A DNA stretch of 50,243 nucleotides, from contig MOYA01000003.1 of NCBI GenBank assembly GCA_001899315.1, forward strand, positions 530,814 to 581,056. Reading direction: 5' to 3'. Numbering within the stretch: the stretch's first letter is position 1; the number at the start of each line of letters is the position of its first letter. Origin of the DNA: Candidatus Obscuribacter phosphatis (GTDB lineage: Bacteria > Cyanobacteriota > Vampirovibrionia > Obscuribacterales > Obscuribacteraceae). Below, in pieces: positions 15,125-23,711 of the stretch. Both the position numbers and the translations under genes were made by a program. The notes below the pieces were generated by a model that had not been told where the DNA came from, did no database searches, and saw nothing but the letters and a program-made list of their open reading frames with translations.

Positions 15125-17011
15125 TCAATCTAGGGGCAATTCAAACCAGAAAGTGCTGCCAATGCCCTCACTCGATGAGACGCCGATGCGACCGCCGTGG
15201 GCTTCTACAATTGCTTTGCAGATAGCCAGCCCCAGACCGCTGCCCGCTCTCTCGCGAGCATCTTGCGGCTCTACCTGTTGAAAGCGATCGAAAATCTGCC
15301 CCAGCTTACTAGCCGGAATGCCACGCCCTTGATCGGTAATGCTTATGCGCGCCCAGTCTTGACCGCCGACATCGTGACGCAATTCATCGCGCACGGTGAT
15401 TTTGCTGCCGTTCGGGCTAAACTTCAATGCATTACCCAGCAGGTTGATCATCACCTGCACCAACCGGTCTGCATCACCGACAAAATCAAGATTATGACCG
15501 GTGCGTTTAATTGACACCTTCTTACTTTCAGCCAGAGAAACCACAGCCAGACTAGCTTTATTAAAAATCTCGGCACTGCTGACACCGTCCAAAGACAGGC
15601 TGACAATGCCCGACTCCATTTTCTCAATCTCTAGAAGCTGATTAATAAGCGAAAGCGACAAGCCCAGATTACTTTGCGCCCTGTTGATATAGACTTTGAC
15701 CTCAGACGGCAACTGAAAGTGCTCAGAAGAAGCAATCTCTAAAGAGGCTTGCACCGCATTCAGAGGCGTGCGCAAATCATGACTGAGCATATTGACGAAA
15801 TCAGTCTTCAGGCGCTCAAGCTCTTTGCGGGCGCGAATATCTTGAATGACGCAGTACAGCGACATCTGCTCTTTAGAATAAGTAACAGACCAAGATGTAT
15901 CAACCAAGTCGCCCTGCAAGGTCTTAATGCGCGCCTCAAAGCGAATCTCTCTATCTTCGGCCTCGGCCGCTTCAAAACGATTGATCACAGCATCGAATTG
16001 GTCTTCGGCAAGCAAAGAAACCAGTCTGAGATTGTTCAGCCCGCCACTGCCAGCGCCCGAGCCGGAGTTGCGCTCATCGCCCAGGCCCGTCCGCCCATGG
16101 CTCAACTGAAAGCCCTCTGTGCCTTCATCATCGTCGCCACAGGCGCCGAATAACCTGGCAGCAGCCTGGTTAAACTCGCAAACTTTCAAGTCTGTATTAA
16201 TCGAAATAATTGCCTCGGCAGCGTTATCTAAAAGCGCCCGCTCCCGCTGCCTGAGTGCCGTCAGATCGCCATACATCTTATGAAAGAGCCTGTCGATTTG
16301 ACCAAGCTCATCGTCCCCGGCGACGGTCTCCAGAGGCGCCTTACCGACCGAAAGACTAATAGTATTCTTCATAAGCTTTTTGAGGCGGTTAGTGGTGGAA
16401 AAATTAAAATAGGCCGCCAAACCGAAAGCCAGAGCACCACTCAAAACAAGCGATAAATTAAGGGCAGTGCGCAGCTGCCAATCATATTCGGCATACTCTA
16501 TAGATGAACGTCTCTGTGCCTCCTGCTGCTCAGTCGTAAGTTTCTCGGTCATCACCAAAAGTCTATTGATGTCTTTCTGCGCACCGGCCCAAATAATGCT
16601 GGCGCGACCAGACTGCCCGGCGGCATAAGCGGCGGCGGCATCGGTAAACTGCAAATCTATTTTGCGAAAACTATCAGACATATCACGGTAAATAGCGGCA
16701 TCATCAGACGAACTACGAGCTAGAGCATCCAGCACCGCCAACTCACCCACTATCTTTCTTCTAATCTCTCGCTCCGAGACTGTCTCCATCATATCTTCGC
16801 GGCTAGCCAGCTTTCGCACCATCACCTCAGTGATGCGCCGCACATGCAAGGACATAATCGCACTCAAGCGATTTGCCATCTCTCTCTGCTTCACCGCCGA
16901 GATTCTAGACTGCTCAACTTTCTCGAACAAACCAGCAATATATGTAACCAGCCCGATCTCAAAGACGACCGGCACCGTCACCAAAATCAAAACTTTGTGG
17001 GGAATTTTCAG
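15125..17011 (-). CDS. membrane PAS-containing sensor histidine kinase (HK1)
   Basis: Transmembrane helix at the N-terminus, a helical extracytoplasmic region of about 150 residues, a second helix near 183-203, a HAMP-like linker, a PAS domain (about 257-397) with a Gly/Ser-rich insertion, then HisKA with the phospho-His in MLSHDLRTPLNAV and an HATPase with N, G1 and G2 boxes (INLLGNALKFSP, DQGRGIP, GSGLGLAI). The start is odd. The first standard start in frame is TTG at 16990, but seven further in-frame codons (CTG AAA ATT CCC ...) match the N-terminus of the paralog HK2 (LKI.QK), with GGGAG eight nt before the CTG at 17011. Converges with the membrane protein gene. Probable partner RR1. Confidence 0.9.
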   Translation of the reverse strand: MKIPHKVLILVTVPVVFEIGLVTYIAGLFEKVEQSRISAVKQREMANRLSAIMSLHVRRITEVMVRKLASREDMMETVSEREIRRKIVGELAVLDALARSSSDDAAIYRDMSDSFRKIDLQFTDAAAAYAAGQSGRASIIWAGAQKDINRLLVMTEKLTTEQQEAQRRSSIEYAEYDWQLRTALNLSLVLSGALAFGLAAYFNFSTTNRLKKLMKNTISLSVGKAPLETVAGDDELGQIDRLFHKMYGDLTALRQRERALLDNAAEAIISINTDLKVCEFNQAAARLFGACGDDDEGTEGFQLSHGRTGLGDERNSGSGAGSGGLNNLRLVSLLAEDQFDAVINRFEAAEAEDREIRFEARIKTLQGDLVDTSWSVTYSKEQMSLYCVIQDIRARKELERLKTDFVNMLSHDLRTPLNAVQASLEIASSEHFQLPSEVKVYINRAQSNLGLSLSLINQLLEIEKMESGIVSLSLDGVSSAEIFNKASLAVVSLAESKKVSIKRTGHNLDFVGDADRLVQVMINLLGNALKFSPNGSKITVRDELRHDVGGQDWARISITDQGRGIPASKLGQIFDRFQQVEPQDARERAGSGLGLAICKAIVEAHGGRIGVSSSEGIGSTFWFELPLD

Positions 17012-17053
17012 ACCACAGACTCCCGCGCCGCTTATCAGGCAGAAAATACTGCT

Positions 17054-17172
17054 CTGATTTTAGTAAAACCCTGATTTTGACAAGATACTGATTTTGATAC
17101 GACCACGACCTTAATAAGACCCCGACTTTAATGAGCCCCTGATTTAATTAAGGCCCAAATTAGACCCTAACC
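17054..17172. repeat. 17-bp tandem array, 7 units
   Basis: Units start at 17054, 17071, 17088, 17105, 17122, 17139 and 17156, each exactly 17 bp, of the type CTGATTTTGATACGACC. They drift progressively from one end to the other. The array fills most of the 310-bp divergent region between HK1 and the gene at 17322, including where the HK1 promoter should be. I see nothing else in that region. Confidence 0.9.
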
Positions 17173-17321
17173 AATAGCCTCTACCAAATTTAGCACCTAG
17201 TGCCCCATACCACGCCGCCGCCAACAATTAATCTTCCTGCCAACTTCCTGCCAATTAGGTCGACATATCTTTGAGCCATGAAACGCCCCTTTTGAATTTT
17301 CTTACCAGCGGAGCATATACA

Positions 17322-17903
17322 ATGAGCGATCGTGTAGAAAGAGCTGTCGAAGCCGTAAATGCCGGACAAAATGTCACCCGCATCGTCAACAGCGAACTTA
17401 CCAGAGAAGAACAACTACAATTTGCCCGCCGCCTCTGGGACAGCAGTGAGAACGCTCGCTCCAGCTCCGCTGGTGTCTGGACCCGCGACATGGGCGGCGC
17501 CGAAATCAGATTTCGCACAGTCGGTGGCGAGCGCCAGGTTGACGACATAGTCTTCAACGGCAGAGACATCTATGACACCCCTCAAGAAGCAGCCACCCGC
17601 CAAGGCAGAGAACAAGCCGCCGCAAGACGCAGAGAAACCCCAGCCAGCCCCGGTATCGGCGCAGATGATCGCTACCGCGCCCAACCAACCGCCCAGACCG
17701 AAGCCGAAACGACCCAAAGAAGCGACTATCAAAGATGTATCGACGGCAGCGCCAGAAGACGAGTCGACGAAGCCGAATGCGGCGCCGTCACAGGCTATAC
17801 CCCGCCAGGCATGCGCCGCAACCCTACTTTTGAGCGCACCGGCCCCGGTGCCAGCGCCGCCCACAAATTACCAGCCCTCGAACTAGTCGACTCTACTAAA
17901 TAA
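17322..17903 (+). CDS. hypothetical hydrophilic protein
   Basis: 193 residues from the ATG at 17322, which has a GGAG site eight nt upstream; a TTG at 17271 in the same frame has none. The N-terminal third is well-behaved (RVERAVEAVNAGQNVTRIVNSELTREEQLQFARRLWDSS, then a beta-rich segment VDDIVFNGRDIY). The rest is Arg/Ala/Gln/Glu-rich and probably disordered. No signal peptide or membrane helix. Family not recognised. A second frame over 17572-17886 is also open and encodes a Pro/Lys/Ala-rich stretch. The gene converges on RR2 with 8 nt between them. Confidence 0.65.
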   Translation: MSDRVERAVEAVNAGQNVTRIVNSELTREEQLQFARRLWDSSENARSSSAGVWTRDMGGAEIRFRTVGGERQVDDIVFNGRDIYDTPQEAATRQGREQAAARRRETPASPGIGADDRYRAQPTAQTEAETTQRSDYQRCIDGSARRRVDEAECGAVTGYTPPGMRRNPTFERTGPGASAAHKLPALELVDSTK

Positions 17904-17911
17904 ACCCTCGG

Positions 17912-18601
17912 TCAACTATTCTGGTTCTCGACGAAAAGCCCATAGCCCGCCCCTCTAACATTTCTGATCACAGACTCAGAACCAGAATAGTCGATCTTTT
18001 GCCGCAAGCGCTTTATGCAACTAGTCAGAGCCTCTACAGTGGAATCGCTTTCACTTGGCCAAACATGCGAGAGCAGTTTTTCAGCAGGAAAGAACTGCCC
18101 GGAATTGCGCATCAAAAACTCAAGCAAGGCAAATTCTTTAGGCAAGAGACTGACCACATTACCAGCCCTGGTCACGCGGTGGGCTTTAGGGTCGAGTTCA
18201 ATATCGCCGACTTTTAGGTTGTTCACAGGCAATAGCGTGGCCGGACGTCTCAACAATACGGTTATTCGAGCCGTCAACTCACGCCCATCAAAGGGCTTGG
18301 TCAGATAATCATCAGCCCCGCGCCCGAGCCCTTCCAATTTCTCTTCTATTGCTTTTTTACCCGTCAGCATCAAAACCGGCGTGGTGCCGCCATTTTGCCT
18401 AAAATTCTTCAGTATGTCGATTCCTTCGACCTCAGGCAAATTCCAATCTAAAACAATCAAGTCATAAGGGTCGAAACGCAAACGCTGCAAGGCGTCGCCA
18501 CCACTGCTCACATGCTCGACCAGATGACCTTCGCGCTTCAACCAACGCATCACCAGTTCAGCCAGCTGCACATCATCTTCTACGATGAGTATCTTTGCCA
18601 A
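17912..18601 (-). CDS. OmpR/PhoB-family response regulator (RR2)
   Basis: 229 residues. The receiver has Glu-Asp-Asp at 8-10, phospho-acceptor Asp52 (LIVLDWNLPEVEG), the MLTGKK switch Thr and the YLTKPFDGREL Lys. The winged-helix effector has LLPKEFALLEFLMRNSGQFF, LTSCIKRLRQKID and NVRGAGYGLF. An excellent GAGGAG site lies upstream of the ATG. It follows HK2 by 31 bp on the same strand, so the two form a standard two-component operon. RR1 is a close paralog (shared LL-P-ALLEFLMR motif). Confidence 0.95.
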   Translation of the reverse strand: MAKILIVEDDVQLAELVMRWLKREGHLVEHVSSGGDALQRLRFDPYDLIVLDWNLPEVEGIDILKNFRQNGGTTPVLMLTGKKAIEEKLEGLGRGADDYLTKPFDGRELTARITVLLRRPATLLPVNNLKVGDIELDPKAHRVTRAGNVVSLLPKEFALLEFLMRNSGQFFPAEKLLSHVWPSESDSTVEALTSCIKRLRQKIDYSGSESVIRNVRGAGYGLFVENQNS

Positions 18602-18632
18602 AGTTGCTCCTCAAATCACTCTTGACGGTACT

Positions 18633-20414
18633 TTAGACAGCTGCGGGCAAAGTAAACCAAAATGTGCTGCCTTCTCCAAGGGTCGAATCTACTCCTATTT
18701 TCCCTTTATGCTTTTCAATTATCGCTTTTGAAATAGCCAAACCCAAACCAGCCCCTTTATGGACTTTCTCGTCGGCAGCCTCAACCTGCCTAAAGCGCTC
18801 AAATACCGTTTGCAGCTTGCCTTCTGGTATGCCGCGCCCACTATCCGTCACCAAAAACCGCACAAAGCGTCCGTCTTTACGGGCGCGCACCGATACTTTA
18901 GAATGCGCCGGCGAATATTTAATCGCATTGCCCAACAAGTTAATGAGCACTTGCACGATGCGCTCTTTATCGGCATTGACCATAAGGTTAGGGTCAATAT
19001 TATGCGAAACAGAAATATTCTTACCAACAAAGAGCGACTCGATTGCACCAACGGCAGTGGCAGCAATCTGAGCAGCAGAAATATTCTCGGGCACTAGCTC
19101 TATATGACCAGATTCAAGTTTATCGAGATCAAGCAAATTATTTACCAGAGCCATAAGCCTATTTATATTGTCTTGAGCGGCGGTCAAACTTCTGGTCATA
19201 AAATCATCAAGACTATCAGCCAGCTCGCTTTCTATCAGCGAATGAGTCATCTGAATCGACGAAAGCGGTGTGCGAATCTCATGGCTGACCATGGCGACAA
19301 ACTCAGCCTTCATGCGCTCTAAATTCTTACGGGCGGTAATATCATGAATGACGCAATACAAAGACTCTTCTTCTTTAGAGTAGGTTACCGACCATTCTGT
19401 GTCGGCATAGCTACCATCAGACTTTAGCACCGCACACTCAAAGCTGCTCTCTCTGCCGCTATCAATAACCTGCCTGAGAGTCTTGTGCACGCTGGTACGA
19501 TCATCAGGCGCCAAAAGGTCTACCAACCGTCCTCCGATGAAACTCTCGGAATCATAGCCCCAATGGTTGAAAGCGGCGGCATTGATATCAGAAAAGCGCA
19601 AGTCTTTGTCGAGCGAACAAACCACGTCGGCGACATTCTCAAGAATGGCTCTTTCACGCCTGCGCAATACCGCTAAAGACTCGTGCATTTTGTGGTAAAG
19701 CTCATCGATGCGTGCCAGTTCATCATCGCCACTAAGTCTAGCGGCAGGAGCCTGCCCCACAGCCATCATCTCAGTGTTTTTCATGATCACAGAAAGCCGA
19801 CTGGTGGTGCTGCGATTAAAAAGCCAAGCCAGACCAAAAGCAGTGAAGACCGAAAGGAAAATAGACAAATACAAGACTGTCTTGATAAGCTCACTGTACT
19901 GAGCGATATCGACCCCGTCTGATTGCACCTGCTGTGCTGAGAGTTCTTCGGTAGCCTGCATAAGCTCGTCAAAATGACGGCGCATAGACATAAAAGCTAG
20001 TGCGGTAGCGGCTTTATCTCCACCACGCATTTTCTGCATAGCTTGCTCATGCTCGTCACCGATCTCCTTCACCAGACTATCTAGTCTCTGCCAAGTCGCT
20101 CCACATCGCGGATTGCGAGCGACCAATGCATGAATCTTGGCAATTTCATCTCGCATTTTCTGAGCGGTAATGGCAGCCTGGACACGCACATCTTCGTTGT
20201 CACTGCTCTTATAAATAGCAATCTGCGTCAACCTAGCCACATGCAGACCCATCAAAGAGTATGTTCTATTGGCTAATTCTCTAGCTTCCTGCTCTTTGCG
20301 CCGGGCTTCATCAGCTTGGCCCAGCAAAGAACTAAGCGTCCCTACCAGAGCCAGCTCAAAAATGACCGGCACAGAAACGGCAATCAAAAATTTCTGCGAG
20401 ATTTTCAGTGACAT
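18633..20414 (-). CDS. membrane PAS-containing sensor histidine kinase (HK2)
   Basis: 593 residues: helix 1 at 9-31, a helical sensor region of about 145 residues, helix 2 at 177-199, HAMP-like linker, PAS domain (about 250-362), HisKA with His378 (MVSHEIRTPLSSI) and HATPase with Asn496 in INLLGNAIKYSP, then DSGRGIP and GAGLGLAISKAI. It autophosphorylates in response to an unknown envelope or PAS-sensed signal and passes phosphate to RR2, the next gene. Paralogous to HK1 throughout (RTPL, WSVTYSKE, SLYCVI-DI-ARK), but its PAS lacks the Gly/Ser insertion. Confidence 0.95.
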   Translation of the reverse strand: MSLKISQKFLIAVSVPVIFELALVGTLSSLLGQADEARRKEQEARELANRTYSLMGLHVARLTQIAIYKSSDNEDVRVQAAITAQKMRDEIAKIHALVARNPRCGATWQRLDSLVKEIGDEHEQAMQKMRGGDKAATALAFMSMRRHFDELMQATEELSAQQVQSDGVDIAQYSELIKTVLYLSIFLSVFTAFGLAWLFNRSTTSRLSVIMKNTEMMAVGQAPAARLSGDDELARIDELYHKMHESLAVLRRRERAILENVADVVCSLDKDLRFSDINAAAFNHWGYDSESFIGGRLVDLLAPDDRTSVHKTLRQVIDSGRESSFECAVLKSDGSYADTEWSVTYSKEEESLYCVIHDITARKNLERMKAEFVAMVSHEIRTPLSSIQMTHSLIESELADSLDDFMTRSLTAAQDNINRLMALVNNLLDLDKLESGHIELVPENISAAQIAATAVGAIESLFVGKNISVSHNIDPNLMVNADKERIVQVLINLLGNAIKYSPAHSKVSVRARKDGRFVRFLVTDSGRGIPEGKLQTVFERFRQVEAADEKVHKGAGLGLAISKAIIEKHKGKIGVDSTLGEGSTFWFTLPAAV

Positions 20415-20512
20415 CTCTTGTTATCAGCTCTGACTCGAAACTTTTCGGTAAAGACGCCCTAGGTGCCGCCGGTTTGGTAAGAAAATCCGCCCAATTATAG
20501 CAGTTAAGAGAA

Positions 20513-21379
20513 TTATCTTGAGCTGTCTTTCAAGGCTCTTATTCCAGAGAAAATCCCTTCAATCGCTTCCAGGGCGCTAAGTGGCAAAGACACTTCATGC
20601 GGCGCCGCCTCAAACTCGCGCAGATTGATTCGTACTAAATTGCGACCACGTCTCTGACACTCAACTCGCACAGTAGGTACAGCCTTACCGGCACCCAGTT
20701 CAATAGACAAGATCTGCTTGCCCTCGGCTTTTTGCTTTGCCAGCCAGGCTTCATAGCGGTTCTCCTCTTCTATCACCGCATGCGGCACCCAATGGCGATC
20801 GCCAAACAAAAGCACATTGGGTCTGGCAATATCTTCGCATTTGATGCAACGCGGTAAAGCGCTTGTGGCGAGCATTTGCTGCATGTCTACATCGATGTGC
20901 AAGTCTTGCGCCGACCAGGTATGACTGCCACAATCTAATCCTCGACGACATTGCAAGCGATATATAGAGCCATGCACTGCATAAATATTTGAAGTCAAAT
21001 AACCTGACTTCCCGAAAAAACCGTCAATATTGCTGGTAAAAACGAAATAGTCCTTGCCTAGCTGCTCGAGCGCTTCTCTTAGCTTAAAATAGCCAAGATG
21101 AGGTTGTGTGCCTCGATACAAATCAAGACAGTGACCAAAGAAGGCCCAGGCTTGTTCCGGATTGTCCTGCATGAGAGTAGGCCCAGCTATCTCTGCATAG
21201 GTTCGCCCAGTGAAGGCTGGATACGCAGTCCAGAAGCCTTTAGTGCCTCGGTAGTCCGGCAAGCCGGAATCTACACTCATCCCAGCACCGGCACCAATCA
21301 GCACGGCATCGGCATCCGCCAGCAAGTGACTAGCTCTTCGCAAATTAGACTCTATCAGGGTGGTCATCGCGCCAGACAC
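20513..21379 (-). CDS. Sir2-family NAD-dependent protein deacylase (sirtuin)
   Basis: 288 residues. Rossmann motif GAGAGMSVDSGLPDYRG (29-45), NAD-ribose residues TSNIDGFFGKSG (Asn117, Asp119), catalytic His136 in YAVHGSIY, and four zinc-type cysteines Cys144, Cys150, Cys178 and Cys181. RPNVLLFGD follows the zinc module, as in active sirtuins. The GFWTAYPAF segment after the first motif is typical of a bacterial Sir2 subgroup rather than of CobB. It removes acyl groups from lysines, making nicotinamide and O-acyl-ADP-ribose; the target is unknown. GTG start at 21379 with a strong GGGGAGGT ribosome site; an ATG four codons later has none. Transcribed toward HK2. Confidence 0.93.
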   Translation of the reverse strand: MSGAMTTLIESNLRRASHLLADADAVLIGAGAGMSVDSGLPDYRGTKGFWTAYPAFTGRTYAEIAGPTLMQDNPEQAWAFFGHCLDLYRGTQPHLGYFKLREALEQLGKDYFVFTSNIDGFFGKSGYLTSNIYAVHGSIYRLQCRRGLDCGSHTWSAQDLHIDVDMQQMLATSALPRCIKCEDIARPNVLLFGDRHWVPHAVIEEENRYEAWLAKQKAEGKQILSIELGAGKAVPTVRVECQRRGRNLVRINLREFEAAPHEVSLPLSALEAIEGIFSGIRALKDSSR

Positions 21380-21515
21380 AAGCCTACCTCCCCGCCGCCC
21401 TCTCTAGCTTAGCACGACACATTCACCAAGCACAGCGCAAGCACCGGCTATCGCTAAGACCTTTCACACTCAAAATTCAAGCCGCCTGACTCAATTACGC
21501 CCCAAAAGTGAAATC

Positions 21516-22148
21516 TCAACGAATCGCCACACGGTCGCGGTCACTGGTCCATATTAGTTGCGCAGCCGGTATCTCTAAGAAACAGTCAGGCGCATACAGA
21601 TCACGCCCCCAGCATTTGCGAGACGACACGACAATACCAGCGCATTTGAGGGCTTCAGCCACTAAGCCATTGCAATTACCTGAATGTGATTGGAAGGAAG
21701 GATCGTATGGGGTACCAAGTCTTTGGCGCACAAAGTCGATCGCTGCGTCTCTGCTCTCGTCATTTTTGTATGGCGGACGAATCAAAGCCAACCTTGTGCT
21801 GCGCCATTCTCGATAAAGACTCCAATCTGCCTCAATTGCTTCCTTGTGAACGGTCAGCAAGCTTCTATTACTATCTACCAGGGCAGCATGCACCCAAGCC
21901 GTACCAGTGCCTAAGAACGACAAAGCAATCCACTGCCAAGCATGCATATTGGACTCCAAAAGAACATCCCCTGGCTCACACAGCTCCTTTAGCAACGCCA
22001 ACTCTTTCTCGGTTGTATCCCAAGGCAGGTCCCAGGGCCAGAGACAAGTGGTGAAAACCTTATCTCGTACTCGGGGAACAAATAGACAGACGGCTAACCC
22101 AGCAGTGGCAGCCAAAGTTAAGGATGTGAGGAGATTTCGTCTTTTCAT
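21516..22148 (-). CDS. YiiX-like permuted papain-fold cysteine hydrolase
   Basis: About 210 residues from the ATG at 22148. Basic residues and a hydrophobic segment (about 7-25) give a signal anchor. The domain matches the permuted NlpC/P60 group: entry strand PGDVLLES, His87 in WVHAALVD, and the nucleophile Cys159 in NCNGLVAEAL, with GTPYD just before it. Members cleave peptide or amide bonds in cell wall or lipids; specificity here is unknown. The frame extends to 22229, but the extra Cys-rich 27 residues look spurious. Confidence 0.8.
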   Translation of the reverse strand: MKRRNLLTSLTLAATAGLAVCLFVPRVRDKVFTTCLWPWDLPWDTTEKELALLKELCEPGDVLLESNMHAWQWIALSFLGTGTAWVHAALVDSNRSLLTVHKEAIEADWSLYREWRSTRLALIRPPYKNDESRDAAIDFVRQRLGTPYDPSFQSHSGNCNGLVAEALKCAGIVVSSRKCWGRDLYAPDCFLEIPAAQLIWTSDRDRVAIR

Positions 22149-22306
22149 TTGAGAATTCTTGAATCTAGAAGAACAGCAATAATGACTCTTCTGCCAACAA
22201 AAGCAAGCAATCTGTTGCCCTTCGAGCATTGATGTGGACTGGCTAAAATGATATCAGATTGCCGCATAGCCATCGCGGCATGGCGATTGCAAAAGGCGTT
22301 CGTCTA

Positions 22307-22966
22307 TTACCTAGCCCGAGCAAATTTTATATCTTTGAACCACAGCTTCTCAGTGCGGAGCTCCGGATACTCGCTAAAGAAGTCGTCTGCAAATTTCGAC
22401 CGCATATCTTTCGGAATATCTACAGTGCGCTCGCGCTCAAACTTACGAATGACAAAATCGGATTTGCCTATATAGTAAGTGCCAAACCACGGCATCTCAG
22501 AAAGAACCACCTTAACGATGGAACATTCAACATCATCCACAATCGCCTCTCCATCTAATTTCGAGAGAGAAACAGAATTAAGACCAAAAGACTTAAAATG
22601 CTTCACCGCTTCGATCATCAAAACCGGCAAAACTACAAAGCCCAAGTTTCCACCACCGCCTGCAATGCGCATAGCTTGCAAGGCTGTGCACTTTTTCCGA
22701 ACCTTCTGATTGACCTTGATTTGCGACGCACCATCAACGCCTATCTCAATAGTATCGGCCACCCTAGAAAGCATGGTTTCTTGACCAGCATACCAACTAA
22801 GGCTAAGACCTTTTTGGACAGAGTAATTGGTCTGAAACGTTGCAGAATGCGAAAGCTCACGCTCCTGCGCATCATAAACAATCACGCTCGAATAGCCGCA
22901 GTCCTGATAGCTTGCCAGCCCTCTATAGAAATCAATAGTCTTCTCAATTATGGAGTCCGCATTCAT
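22307..22966 (-). CDS. LolA/DUF2092-like beta protein (second of pair)
   Basis: 219 residues. An opening helix (IIEKTIDFYRGLASYQDCG) and beta strands follow the pattern of LolA/DUF2092-type periplasmic proteins (HSATFQTNYSVQKGLSLSW...GV). The first ATG is fixed by a 4-nt overlap (22963-22966) with the end of the preceding gene, so the two are coupled. No signal peptide is visible, unlike typical family members. Its first half resembles its upstream neighbour in layout. A lipoprotein-binding or lipid-sensing role is only a family-level guess. Confidence 0.7.
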   Translation of the reverse strand: MNADSIIEKTIDFYRGLASYQDCGYSSVIVYDAQERELSHSATFQTNYSVQKGLSLSWYAGQETMLSRVADTIEIGVDGASQIKVNQKVRKKCTALQAMRIAGGGGNLGFVVLPVLMIEAVKHFKSFGLNSVSLSKLDGEAIVDDVECSIVKVVLSEMPWFGTYYIGKSDFVIRKFERERTVDIPKDMRSKFADDFFSEYPELRTEKLWFKDIKFARAR

Positions 22967-23664
22967 AAAGCCCCGCGTCCATCGATTTCGCCTACCCTCT
23001 CACGAAAACCAGAAAGCACCTGATTTGCCTTTAGCTCTTGCCAAATCACTCTACGATCAAACAGCGAAACATCAACTTCTTCATTCAATGTATGGGCGGT
23101 GATAGTTGTAGAATCACTGATTGTGGCATCTGCCCGATAATTGACTATCTGACTGATCAGCAGAGTTTCTCGCTCGACTTGAATGGACAAAGCAGGGATT
23201 CTCAGGACATAACTTTCAGGCAAAAGATCACAGGTCCAATTCTCTCTCTTCAACTCACAGTGCTGATGCAAATATGAAAAGAACAATGGGTGAAGTATCG
23301 TATTCACAGAGCCAGAAAATACAAAGCAATGGTTGAGGCAGTCCTTAATTCTTGCTTCATGGTCTTTGAACGCGGCAAACAGACCCGAAGCATTCTGCCC
23401 ATTGCGCCTTGAGTCACTAATGTAGCCATATCTGCCATCAAACCAAACGACAACTGATGATTCTTTCGCTTTCATCCCAATTCGTCTATCAAAACGAAAT
23501 AGATTGGGCGATTTAAAGACTGTTCGCAACAAGACTTTTGCAGTCCACTCGCTTTCTAGACCTTGATTATATGTTGTTTCCACAACGGCTTCGTCAATAT
23601 AGCTCTGTAGTGAACTGTATTTCGAGAGAACTGAATCAACTACTTTACTGGCTAGAATATCCAT
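22963..23664 (-). CDS. LolA/DUF2092-like beta protein (first of pair)
   Basis: 233 residues. Starts with VVDSVLSKYSSLQSYIDEAVV, then strands LLRTVFKSPNLFRFDRRIG and VVVWFDGRYGYISD, the strand and loop order of LolA-type half-barrels. The later RIPALSIQVERETLLISQIVN and STTITAHTLNE strands also fit. No Sec signal is evident, so either it is cytoplasmic or the start is elsewhere. Overlaps the next gene by 4 nt. Follows the TPR membrane protein gene by 47 bp on the same strand and may belong to its transcript. Confidence 0.7.
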   Translation of the reverse strand: MDILASKVVDSVLSKYSSLQSYIDEAVVETTYNQGLESEWTAKVLLRTVFKSPNLFRFDRRIGMKAKESSVVVWFDGRYGYISDSRRNGQNASGLFAAFKDHEARIKDCLNHCFVFSGSVNTILHPLFFSYLHQHCELKRENWTCDLLPESYVLRIPALSIQVERETLLISQIVNYRADATISDSTTITAHTLNEEVDVSLFDRRVIWQELKANQVLSGFRERVGEIDGRGAL

Positions 23665-23711
23665 CTCAACCTTTAGACAAGTCTTGAAGAGCCGAACTCG
23701 ATTGACGCGCC

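Noticed and set aside
17415-17864. 149-codon minus-strand Gly/Ala-rich frame
   Set aside because: Antisense to the 17322 gene, which has a good ribosome site; composition only reflects GC content.
22258-22290. Terminator or attenuator after the LolA-like pair
   Set aside because: Two mutually exclusive 5-6-bp stems (GCCGC/GCGGC and GCCAT/ATGGC) can form, but no T-run follows at the right distance.
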